Below, piece after piece: positions 1-6,066 of a stretch of 7,006 bases of DNA (positions within the stretch are counted from its first letter, which is position 1; every line of letters begins with the position of its first letter). The notes under the pieces were generated by a model. It ran no database searches, was not told where the DNA came from, and saw nothing but the letters and a program-made list of their open reading frames with translations. Origin of the DNA: Methanosarcinaceae archaeon (GTDB taxonomy: Archaea > Halobacteriota > Methanosarcinia > Methanosarcinales > Methanosarcinaceae); assembly GCA_016926455.1 (NCBI GenBank), contig JAFGOO010000073.1, forward strand, positions 1 to 7,006, in the 5' to 3' direction. A program made the position numbers and the translations under genes.

Positions 1-71
1 AGGTATATTCTAGTCAGGCGTTAGATCCACATGTCGATAGACAACGATTTAGAGATGAATGGTGGGCTTAA
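1..71 (+). CDS. Possible 3' end of an unknown gene, cut by the window edge
   Basis: The third frame is open from the left edge to a TAA at 69-71 and would encode about 22 residues ending in RFRDEWWA. The peptide is hydrophilic and tryptophan-containing, with no motif I recognise. An open stretch this short is expected by chance fairly often, so this is only a candidate. Its orientation is the same as the 44-residue gene that follows about 190 bases later. No function can be assigned. Confidence 0.3.
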   Translation, partial: VYSSQALDPHVDRQRFRDEWWA

Positions 72-264
72 CCGATGACACATGAAGTGTTATTTGCACT
101 TGTAATTCTTAATCTCTTATGCGCCTAATTATGAACAGTATATTATCTTATATTCTAATATTGTAAGGATAATGTGCGAAATATAACAAAAGATTAATAT
201 CATCATATTGTCATATTGTCATCATATCATATTATTATACAATTAGTAACTAGGAGTTGTTTAT
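72..264 (+). promoter_or_regulatory. AT-rich intergenic and promoter region with TCATATTG repeats
   Basis: This stretch holds no convincing gene. From about 140 onward it becomes strongly AT-rich. TCATATTG occurs twice in direct tandem at 203-210 and 211-218, and a third partial copy, TCATATTATTATAC, begins at 227. TATA-like stretches between about 224 and 240 sit 25-40 bases before the ATG at 265, the range expected for an archaeal promoter serving that gene. The tandem octamers just upstream could be a regulator binding site. That is inference from position and repetition only. A weak AAGTG/CACTT hairpin near 85-104 follows the possible upstream stop codon. Confidence 0.45.
252..255 (+). 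promoter_or_regulatory. Ribosome binding site of the 44-residue gene
   Basis: GGAG lies nine bases before the ATG at 265. It is the main support for treating this small reading frame as a real gene rather than chance. Confidence 0.6.
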
Positions 265-399
265 ATGGACACAAATATGAATATTCTTCATCGACCAGAA
301 GACCACAACACCGGCGGTCTTACACCAACTCAACAGATTTACCTTGAAGAGAGCATGCGCCATTACCACAGCTTGATGGAAAGGTTAGCTAAATTGTAG
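265..399 (+). CDS. Small hypothetical protein, 44 residues
   Basis: The frame runs from ATG at 265 to TAG at 397-399 and is preceded by a well-placed GGAG and an AT-rich promoter-like region. The N-terminal half is polar with histidines (LHRPEDHNTGG). The C-terminal half, from LTPTQQIYLEES to MERLAKL, is likely one amphipathic helix. There is no signal peptide or membrane segment, and I do not recognise a family. Its last 15 bases overlap the 3' end of the convergent Doc-like gene. An antitoxin role is conceivable because it neighbours a toxin-like gene and is small, but Phd-type antitoxins are normally longer and lie upstream on the same strand as doc, which is not the case here. It could equally be a short regulator of the element. 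Confidence 0.55.
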   Translation: MDTNMNILHRPEDHNTGGLTPTQQIYLEESMRHYHSLMERLAKL

Positions 400-780
400 C
401 TGGATTGTATTTTTCACTTTACGTGCCCGTTTCTTCAACCAGCTTTTAACTTCTTTTTCAGTGCATTTGTAAGAAGCAATTTTTAGTAAACAGTCTTCGA
501 CGTCGTCGTCTTTTGCGAAAATAAAATATCCGTTGTTTCTGAATACCAGGTTCGTTGTTTGGAATGCAGTCCTTTTGTTGCCGTCCACAAATGGGTGAGA
601 TGTAATAAGATTACACAGCATAAAAGCACCCTTTTCAAATAGATCCTTCTTCCTGTCTACCTCAAAGACTATAAAATCGATGTTTCCCTCACTCAGAATT
701 CCAGGGGTGCTATCACCACCAAATTCTTTAATGATTCTATTGTGGATGTCAATTATACTCTTTGTGGAGATCTCGGTCAT
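385..780 (-). CDS. doc: Fic/Doc family protein (death-on-curing-like toxin)
   Basis: This 131-residue protein carries the Fic signature HPFVDGNKRTAF at residues 62-73, with H62 as the catalytic base and D66, N68, K69 and R70 in the phosphate-binding loop. Fic proteins with HxFx(D/E)GNGRxxR transfer AMP. The Doc branch has K instead of the second G and lacks the final arginine, and P1 Doc phosphorylates elongation factor Tu. Here GNKR followed by TAF fits the Doc type, as does the short length (P1 Doc has 126 residues). The TPGILSE segment near residue 25 resembles the conserved N-terminal Doc motif. I chose ATG at 780 over an in-frame TTG at 801 because a TATA-like box lies about 25 bases before the ATG, which suggests a leaderless transcript. 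No Phd antitoxin gene is visible beside it. The gene may be a plasmid or element maintenance toxin. The actual target is unknown. Confidence 0.88.
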   Translation of the reverse strand: MTEISTKSIIDIHNRIIKEFGGDSTPGILSEGNIDFIVFEVDRKKDLFEKGAFMLCNLITSHPFVDGNKRTAFQTTNLVFRNNGYFIFAKDDDVEDCLLKIASYKCTEKEVKSWLKKRARKVKNTIQLQFS

Positions 781-799
781 ATAAAGCCTAATGGGATAC

Positions 800-812
800 A
801 ATATTATTTAAT
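800..812 (-). promoter_or_regulatory. TATA-like box for the Doc-like gene
   Basis: On the minus strand TTAAATAATATTG lies 20-32 bases before the ATG at 780. With the usual archaeal distance of about 25 bases from TATA box to start point, transcription would begin at or next to the start codon, giving a leaderless message. Only a weak AGG lies before the ATG, which agrees with this. Confidence 0.45.
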
Positions 813-814
813 CT

Positions 815-839
815 CAATTGTTCAGGACTAGGACAATTG
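815..839. repeat. Inverted repeat CAATTGT / ACAATTG upstream of doc
   Basis: Seven-base arms at 815-821 and 833-839 are separated by 11 bases. The repeat lies just upstream of the proposed doc TATA box, where a dimeric regulator could bind. Many toxin genes are controlled by such sites, but no cognate regulator is identified here. Confidence 0.4.
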
Positions 840-870
840 ACCGCAGATATCCACACCCAAACTTGCCTTT

Positions 871-902
871 CTGGGTTAATCCCGAAACAAAAAAATAAAA
901 AA
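871..902 (-). terminator. Oligo-T terminator candidate after the conjugation-like operon
   Basis: On the minus strand the sequence reads TTTTTTATTTTTTT (889-902), followed by a small GGGATTAACCC inverted repeat (873-883). It lies about 100 bases beyond the stop codon of the VirB4-like gene. Archaeal RNA polymerase commonly stops at T-rich tracts without needing a strong hairpin, so this is a plausible end of the long minus-strand transcript. Confidence 0.5.
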
Positions 903-958
903 CGATATGAGTATAGTACCCTATTGGGTTTAAGGCTTTTAAAGGCTTCTTTGCGTCT

Positions 959-1002
959 AAAACCACTTTAAACCACATTAGAATAAGTGGTTTAGTGGTT
1001 TT
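959..1002. repeat. Imperfect hairpin at the 3' end of the VirB4-like gene
   Basis: The left arm AAAACCACT, TT, AAACCAC (959-976) is complementary to GTGGTTTAGTGGTTTT (987-1002), giving a 16-pair stem with a two-base bulge and a ten-base loop. It directly abuts the TAA of the VirB4-like gene. It could stabilise or end the transcript, or be a protein binding site. The same AAACCACTT / AAGTGGTTT unit recurs about 160 bases away inside the coding sequence. Confidence 0.6.
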
Positions 1003-3428
1003 TAGGGCTTGAATTCTTGCCAGATTTGGGCCATGTACTCTTCTAGCGTGGTGCCTCTTGCTACTGTATTTTCTGAACCCACACAAGTCTGGTCTGCGAC
1101 TACAGAATAATACGTGTTTGGAACTACGAAAACCACTTGGCCGTAAGTGGTTTGAAGTCTCTGTTTTTTGTCGATTAGCTCGGATTTTGTGTGGCTTCCT
1201 GGACGTTCATACTCAATGGCTATGGTGTGTTCGTTGAGCTCAGCAACAATGTCTGCATCATCAAAATGGTTGATGTCTATTTTAAATCCTTTTTGAAGTA
1301 GGTATGCCCCAATCTGTAACACTGTACCATAATGGTCAATGCTCTGCTGCATGATTTTGCCGTCTTGGACCTTGTGAGGTTGTATCCATATTTGAGTGGT
1401 TCCTCGTCCAAATGCACGCTGTACATAGTACGGTGTATGGTCAATTCCTAGGACCTTAGAATCACCTTCAATCCAATCTGACATAATTCCATCTTCAGAT
1501 AATAACGGTTTGAGCCTGTCATCTACAAGTTTGAAACCAAATTCAAGACCTGTTTTTTTAACTGTTTTCCAGTCACCCAAAATGACATCTTTCTCAAGAT
1601 CTGTAAGTGCAAACTTCACGGCAGTTGTCTTGCCTCGGACCTGGACAAGACCTTCGCCAACACCGCATGTTTTCAAGGATTTCATATCATCCTCATTAAG
1701 ACTGAAGAAATCTTCCAGCCCTTTGTATGAATTGGGTTGAACATTTCCCATGATTATATTCACGAATGAATTGTTTTTGAAGAGCTCCTGCATATCCTTG
1801 TTTATGTCGGAGGCCTGTTGTGTGGTGAAGATCGCACTCATATCATAAGATCTTCCTTGCGTGTAGGTCTTCATGATGAACTCCGTCAATGGTTTGTTCT
1901 GCAGGAATACTCTTCCTTCATCGATGATAACGCATGTCTTTTTAGTCAGGTCGGTATTGAACCTCAAGGACATCAGGCCAGTTACAAAAACGTTCATAGC
2001 ATTTTGAAGGGATCCTGGTACTCCAGAGAGATCCATCACGATGATGTCCTTGTCCATTTTAATGTCCGTAGGACGGTTGATGTACTCCCAGGATGTTTCA
2101 AGTCTGCTGGTCCTATTCAACATGGCTATTGCAGAGGGATTTTTCTTTTCAGCATCCTCTTTCCATATAGATCTCAAATCAACCAGAACGGGATACTCTT
2201 TGCCTTCTCGATTCTTCCACGTGTCCACATCCTTTCGAATGATGCCATACCTGCGGTACAACTCGATGAGACTCTGAATGATGTAATCATCCATATTCAT
2301 AGACGTGTCCATTACACTGAAGAACGCTGTCAATAGCTCAAGATGATTGTTGAACAGTGAAATGTAATCCGAATCATTCAACAGGGTTTGATTAGAGTCT
2401 ACCATTACCTGAAGTGGATTAATGTTCTGAAATCCTGCAGCTGCTCCGATCTGGATCACTTGCGCATGGTCTCCGTAGTAGTTGGCCACCGATAAGAAGT
2501 TCGTTCGAGAATCTGGTTTTGGAGTGATGTAGATGAACCGGTGTCCTAACATATCGTGTCCGGACATTAACAGTTTCATGAGCTCCACAGTCTTGCCGGA
2601 TCCGGTGCCGCCTATTACAATATGATGAGCTGCAGCAAGAGTGCTCCAATCAATGATGTATGGTGTACTATCTGCCTTCCGGAGCCCATATATTAAGCCT
2701 GTTTCGGCAGGCTGAGTGAGTGGATCATGGAGTGGTAGTAAAGCTCCACACGAGTCGCTCAATTGTTGCATCTCTGCAAAGTCCACAACGTTGGGAAACG
2801 GAAGTGCTGCTATGAACGTGTCAAGGATCCTGTGATATGGTATCTCACGATTCACTACATTGGATTCCAATACTCCAAATACAGATGAGATCCCAGCTCT
2901 AAGTCCATCCCTCGATTTTGCCCTAATCACAATGATGTACTGAGAATCAAACAGCTTCTGCTCGTTCTTATAGATCTCTCCAAACAGGTAGGTGAAATCC
3001 TGAGCCTGAAAATCATACCTTTTGGAATGGATTGATACACCAGTTTCTTTTTGTGTTTCTTTCTCAACTTGGGCCATCGATACCCTGTTTACATACATCG
3101 ATTTATCTAATAGCGTCATGGCTTCGGATGGTGATATCGGAGTACACTGATAACTAATGTCTATCAAAAACTCATCAGTATTCTCGATGGCCATAACCTG
3201 TGATGTGAAATTTGGGGGTAGGTTTCGAGGGAATCCATTGTGATGTTTTGTGGGGATTCCAACGACTACACATGTGACGAACATCTCTTTGTCAATAAGA
3301 AGGTAATCTTCATACTCTTCGATGAGTGCAGGTGTGACTTTTCTTACAGCCTCATCCTGCATCCGTTCTTTGAAAAGAGCGATATCTGCTTGTTCCTTGT
3401 CCTTTCGTAATCGTGATAATATGTTCAT
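1002..3428 (-). CDS. VirB4-like T4SS ATPase with C-terminal nuclease-like domain
   Basis: This 808-residue protein is the probable motor ATPase of a conjugation-like type IV secretion system, acting at the cytoplasmic membrane. Residues 1-260 resemble the N-terminal domain of VirB4/TraC proteins. The ATPase core has Walker A GGTGSGKT at 273-280, Walker B CVIIDEG with D503 and E504, an arginine-finger candidate in QGRS (R526), and the TTQQ motif near 535-538. After about residue 650 comes an extra domain with DADIVAEL then IAIEYE (D724 or D726, E739, E741). This D...ExE pattern, with basic residues after it, resembles PD-(D/E)XK-type nucleases and the C-terminal part of replication-relaxation proteins on Gram-positive elements. 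Typical VirB4 proteins end before such a domain. The start at 3428 is preferred over an ATG at 3437 because GGAG lies nine bases upstream and the ATG overlaps the previous stop as ATGA. It is the last gene of the operon. A VirD4-type coupling role is less likely, given the VirB4-like N-terminal half. Confidence 0.85.
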   Translation of the reverse strand: MNILSRLRKDKEQADIALFKERMQDEAVRKVTPALIEEYEDYLLIDKEMFVTCVVVGIPTKHHNGFPRNLPPNFTSQVMAIENTDEFLIDISYQCTPISPSEAMTLLDKSMYVNRVSMAQVEKETQKETGVSIHSKRYDFQAQDFTYLFGEIYKNEQKLFDSQYIIVIRAKSRDGLRAGISSVFGVLESNVVNREIPYHRILDTFIAALPFPNVVDFAEMQQLSDSCGALLPLHDPLTQPAETGLIYGLRKADSTPYIIDWSTLAAAHHIVIGGTGSGKTVELMKLLMSGHDMLGHRFIYITPKPDSRTNFLSVANYYGDHAQVIQIGAAAGFQNINPLQVMVDSNQTLLNDSDYISLFNNHLELLTAFFSVMDTSMNMDDYIIQSLIELYRRYGIIRKDVDTWKNREGKEYPVLVDLRSIWKEDAEKKNPSAIAMLNRTSRLETSWEYINRPTDIKMDKDIIVMDLSGVPGSLQNAMNVFVTGLMSLRFNTDLTKKTCVIIDEGRVFLQNKPLTEFIMKTYTQGRSYDMSAIFTTQQASDINKDMQELFKNNSFVNIIMGNVQPNSYKGLEDFFSLNEDDMKSLKTCGVGEGLVQVRGKTTAVKFALTDLEKDVILGDWKTVKKTGLEFGFKLVDDRLKPLLSEDGIMSDWIEGDSKVLGIDHTPYYVQRAFGRGTTQIWIQPHKVQDGKIMQQSIDHYGTVLQIGAYLLQKGFKIDINHFDDADIVAELNEHTIAIEYERPGSHTKSELIDKKQRLQTTYGQVVFVVPNTYYSVVADQTCVGSENTVARGTTLEEYMAQIWQEFKP
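1129..1153. repeat. Second AAACCACTT / AAGTGGTTT inverted repeat, inside the VirB4-like gene
   Basis: AAAACCACTT at 1129-1138 and TAAGTGGTTT at 1144-1153 form a nine-pair perfect stem around a short loop. The right arm is identical to bases 984-993 of the intergenic hairpin. This segment encodes TTYGQVVF in the nuclease-like domain, so the palindrome may be partly a by-product of coding. Confidence 0.5.
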
Positions 3429-4237
3429 TTTAGGCATCTCCTGTAAGCCAATGCAATCTCGTTGGGATCAATGACTCTTATTCCAGTGACTCTGGTCAAT
3501 GCAAATCCATCATTAAGGCTTGGTAATAGGTTTCTCAATGCGAGTTCTGCCTTTTCAACCGAATCAAAAACACCTAACCCAATGAGCATATAAATGTGTT
3601 TTTGAGTGGGCACAGCTACAGTTTCGATAAGCTGTCTGTATACCGAATCAAGATGAGCAACCTGTTCAGGGGTTTTGCTCGAATCGTTCATAGCTCCAAG
3701 GACTTCATTTACCACGTTAGGAGCTTGAATGTACTTGTTCATGGCGAATACTTTGAGGGTCTGAGGTTCAACTATCCGGTTGACAAAGTTGGATACTACC
3801 AATGGTATGAATGATTCCAACCCACCTTCGGTTTCTGAAGGAACATACAACCTGAACAGTACTCCATACCTGTTCCAGGTAAACTGAACAATTCCTTTAG
3901 GATATACTTTTTCGAGTGGCACAACCTCTTTCAAGAATGCTACATCAGTGGTGTATTTTGGGATAATTGTTTTGCCTTTGTGAGCTTTTACCATATACTG
4001 TAATCGTTTTGTGGTACTGCTCTGCTTTTCTGGGGACGAAAGGTAGAACATGTATGTCATTATTGCCCCGGTAACTACCAAAAAACATAGCCCCTTAACC
4101 ATCAACGAATTGGCCATGATTAAGGCTAGTAGAGGCACAAATACGGCCACAATTCCATACATGGCACTGTTTCTAATCCAATACCAGGGGTATCCCCAAA
4201 TTTCTTCATTTACTTGTCTTAATAATAACGATTCCAT
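3425..4237 (-). CDS. PrgI/VirB3-like membrane protein with an extra soluble domain
   Basis: This 270-residue protein has a polar, tryptophan-rich N-terminus, two adjacent membrane helices at about 25-43 and 46-66, and then a soluble region of about 200 residues. Two N-terminal helices beside a VirB4 gene are the hallmark of VirB3 and its Gram-positive and archaeal counterpart PrgI, which anchor VirB4 to the membrane channel. The soluble part (KGIVQFTWNRYGVLFRLYVP, then a segment ending in an FAMNKY strand, then RQLIETVAV) resembles the fold pattern at the start of VirB4 proteins or of long PrgI variants. VirB3 alone is only about 100 residues. The ATG lies one base after the TGA of the VirB6-like gene, with AAGGG six bases upstream. 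The stop overlaps the VirB4 start. This tight coupling supports a shared complex. The family call rests on topology and context, not on a strong motif. Confidence 0.6.
   Translation of the reverse strand: MESLLLRQVNEEIWGYPWYWIRNSAMYGIVAVFVPLLALIMANSLMVKGLCFLVVTGAIMTYMFYLSSPEKQSSTTKRLQYMVKAHKGKTIIPKYTTDVAFLKEVVPLEKVYPKGIVQFTWNRYGVLFRLYVPSETEGGLESFIPLVVSNFVNRIVEPQTLKVFAMNKYIQAPNVVNEVLGAMNDSSKTPEQVAHLDSVYRQLIETVAVPTQKHIYMLIGLGVFDSVEKAELALRNLLPSLNDGFALTRVTGIRVIDPNEIALAYRRCLK
3438..3441 (-). promoter_or_regulatory. Ribosome binding site that decides the VirB4 start
   Basis: GGAG directly touches the upstream ATG at 3437, which leaves no spacing, but lies nine bases before the ATG at 3428. The second ATG also overlaps the TGA of the preceding gene, so translation is probably coupled and begins at 3428. 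Confidence 0.65.
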
Positions 4238-4238
4238 T

Positions 4239-5072
4239 TCAAACCCTTACTGCTAATCTACCGCCAAACCGGATCAGCTTCATAATTGTCACAGGCCCTA
4301 AAATCATAATGATTGCAACAACCAGTAAGAACAACCCAAGCACAAGGTAGTATGCAATGTCACCCGGCAATCCCACCGTGATTGTTTTGATGATTCCTAC
4401 TCCAGCCACGGTCAATGCCACTATCACCAGCTGCATGAACACCATCAGAAAGTAGTATCCAAAGATTATTGTTCCCAATCTCCTTGTAATAGGAACAACC
4501 ATCAGGAAAAATATGATGAATGCGAACTTAACCGCAATCCCCAGTACCAACATCCTCCACACGAATGCAGCTGCCATCATAAGATAGATCAATGCCATAC
4601 CCACATACATGATTATGTTTTCAGGCGATGGTGCTAGACTATCGATTATACTCGACACGAACAGTGAACATAGGATGTAATTGAGTACCAGTGGGATCCA
4701 CATGGCCAGCCCGACAAATGCAGGCAAACATATCAATGTCATGCAGGAGATGCCGAATTTCGACAGTGACATGGGGTTGTTTTGCGATTGGCCAAGCATC
4801 CGGCGGGTTGGTGCAGCACGTGACAGAACCACGTATGCGCCACCCAATAAAATGAATCCAAATACCAGCAAGAAGTATATCCCTAAACTGGCCAATGCTC
4901 CATCTAGGACGGATTGATCTTTGAACGGGTTGTATGGGAATGTAGCGATCGACATGATCAGATCGGTTTTTCCTCCGTCCGTATTCACTACGGCTGGTGA
5001 TATCGTGCTTGTCATATTGAACATGTCATCACCAAGCCCGATGGCGAAAGAATCCATACCATCTGAGATCAT
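4239..5072 (-). CDS. Polytopic membrane protein, VirB6/TrbL-like channel candidate
   Basis: From ATG at 5072 the protein has 277 residues. An N-terminal segment of about 50 residues that is probably exposed outside (it contains an NMT sequon) is followed by about six hydrophobic helices. Recognisable ones are LGIYFLLVFGFILLGGAY, LICLPAFVGLAMWIPLVL, IIMYVGMALIYLMMAAAF, AVKFAFIIFFLMVVPI, YYFLMVFMQLVIVALTV and LVLGLFLLVVAIIMILG. A positively charged TRR follows the fourth helix. A six-helix protein of about 300 residues placed between pilin-like and VirB3/VirB4-like genes fits VirB6/TrbL, the inner-membrane channel of type IV secretion. No enzyme or transporter signature is visible. The frame is open upstream to a GTG at 5204, inside the previous gene, which I reject as a start. 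The best ribosome binding site instead points to an ATA at 5099. The true N-terminus is therefore uncertain by about nine residues. Confidence 0.65.
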   Translation of the reverse strand: MISDGMDSFAIGLGDDMFNMTSTISPAVVNTDGGKTDLIMSIATFPYNPFKDQSVLDGALASLGIYFLLVFGFILLGGAYVVLSRAAPTRRMLGQSQNNPMSLSKFGISCMTLICLPAFVGLAMWIPLVLNYILCSLFVSSIIDSLAPSPENIIMYVGMALIYLMMAAAFVWRMLVLGIAVKFAFIIFFLMVVPITRRLGTIIFGYYFLMVFMQLVIVALTVAGVGIIKTITVGLPGDIAYYLVLGLFLLVVAIIMILGPVTIMKLIRFGGRLAVRV

Positions 5073-5095
5073 CTTCACGCCAGGTTCTATTATGC

Positions 5096-6058
5096 TTATT
5101 TTATCACTCTCCTTAACTGTTTTAAAGTTCCTAAAAGTAGAATAGATACCAATACTACGAATCCCCAAAACTGTGGTGAAAACGTATCTCCAGATCCTTG
5201 CCACTCGACTACCGAGATTGTCATATTTGAGATGTCGTGGTGACCATATGGATCACAAACCGAGATATTGAGTTTGTCAGGTTCAAAATCAGATGTGTTT
5301 AGGCAAACAGTATCACCCATTCTCGATAGTATACCACCATCGCCGACTCCACCCAACCACATGTCGCATGGGGTAATGTTAAGATAAGATACATATTTCG
5401 AAGTCTGTTCAACTCCGCCCACTCCTAAGTAATGGTCAATGGTTTCCCCATCATAGGAATAGCTGATCTTAAGAGTATTTTGGGGTATATCACGTACGAT
5501 AAAAACCGTTTTCGGAGTTTGAGAATTGTTGTAGATCACAACATCGACAGACGTTTTACTGCAATTGATTGAGAATTGACTAGGTGCAATTTCAGTATCT
5601 TTCAATGTTATGTACTCATCATAATAGTCTTTATCAATCCACTTAATGGTCTTCGTACCAGTGGGTTTATTGACCGTTCGAGTTCTCAAAGTGGAATGAT
5701 GCCACCGCAGATGTACATCAATCTCTGCAATTGTGACTCCTTCAAAAGTAGTAATTCTAGTATCCGTAACCTGCACCCAATCAAGGTTATCATTCCATCC
5801 GAACCCGTCCCCCCAAACATCGTATTCGACCATTGGGGAGACAGCATCGGTGCAGTCAATATTGCTTATACAGGTTACATTTGTATACCCGACAATATCA
5901 ATCCATCCACGTACGTGTTTGTGAGATTGAATCTCCTTGTCAGGATTTGGGTTATCGTATGTCAGTGCATCGACACTGTCAGAATATTGCTGACCTACAA
6001 TGTCGAAAATTGTGAAATCGGATTGGTTTTCAGTTGCACCTCCAATTTGAATCAACAT
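5096..6058 (-). CDS. Sequon-rich surface protein with a C-terminal membrane anchor
   Basis: I do not recognise the family. From ATG at 6058 the protein has 320 residues, mostly a polar region that looks beta-rich, ending in one helix (FWGFVVLVSILLLGTLK) and a basic tail, LRRVIK. This topology places the large domain outside the cell. It contains eight N-x-S/T sequons (NQS, NVT, NCS, NNS, NIT, NTS, NIS, NMT) and six cysteines, consistent with an exported, glycosylated and disulfide-bonded archaeal protein. An exported protein needs a signal peptide, yet MLIQIGG is too short. The frame continues upstream as LVLTLLMLIQIGGAT, a good hydrophobic core, so the true start may be a non-ATG codon such as CTG at 6076, or the ATG at 6145 inside the previous gene. 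Within a T4SS-like operon it could be an adhesin or an extracellular channel component. That role is inferred from context. Confidence 0.6.
   Translation of the reverse strand: MLIQIGGATENQSDFTIFDIVGQQYSDSVDALTYDNPNPDKEIQSHKHVRGWIDIVGYTNVTCISNIDCTDAVSPMVEYDVWGDGFGWNDNLDWVQVTDTRITTFEGVTIAEIDVHLRWHHSTLRTRTVNKPTGTKTIKWIDKDYYDEYITLKDTEIAPSQFSINCSKTSVDVVIYNNSQTPKTVFIVRDIPQNTLKISYSYDGETIDHYLGVGGVEQTSKYVSYLNITPCDMWLGGVGDGGILSRMGDTVCLNTSDFEPDKLNISVCDPYGHHDISNMTISVVEWQGSGDTFSPQFWGFVVLVSILLLGTLKQLRRVIK
5097..5114 (-). promoter_or_regulatory. Strong ribosome binding site nine bases before an ATA codon
   Basis: AAGGAG (5109-5114) is the best Shine-Dalgarno match near the start of the VirB6-like gene. 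At nine bases it points to ATA (5097-5099), which is in frame with the gene and overlaps the upstream TAA as ATAA. The nearest in-frame ATG is 36 bases away and has only a partial GGCGTGA before it. Confidence 0.5.
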
Positions 6059-6066
6059 TAGTAGTG

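Noticed and set aside
814..1086. A 90-codon minus-strand frame covering the intergenic region
   Set aside because: It overlaps the 3' end of the VirB4-like gene in another frame, crosses a hairpin and an oligo-T stretch, and its translation is low-complexity with no recognisable domain.
1510..2336. Plus-strand frames of 76 to 172 codons inside the VirB4-like gene
   Set aside because: They lie opposite a gene with clear Walker A and Walker B motifs. Their translations show no domain, and they have no promoter or ribosome binding site context.
1002..3428. VirD4 or HerA/FtsK identity for the large ATPase
   Set aside because: The N-terminal half matches the VirB4 layout, there are no N-terminal membrane helices as in VirD4, and a PrgI/VirB3-like gene lies directly upstream.
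5073..5204. Upstream GTG start of the VirB6-like gene at 5204
   Set aside because: It would overlap the surface protein gene by more than 100 bases, without a ribosome binding site, and the added residues translate its C-terminal anchor region in another frame.
5576..6061. Plus-strand frame of 161 codons opposite the surface protein gene
   Set aside because: It lies antisense to a gene with a coherent exported-protein architecture, and its product shows no recognisable features.
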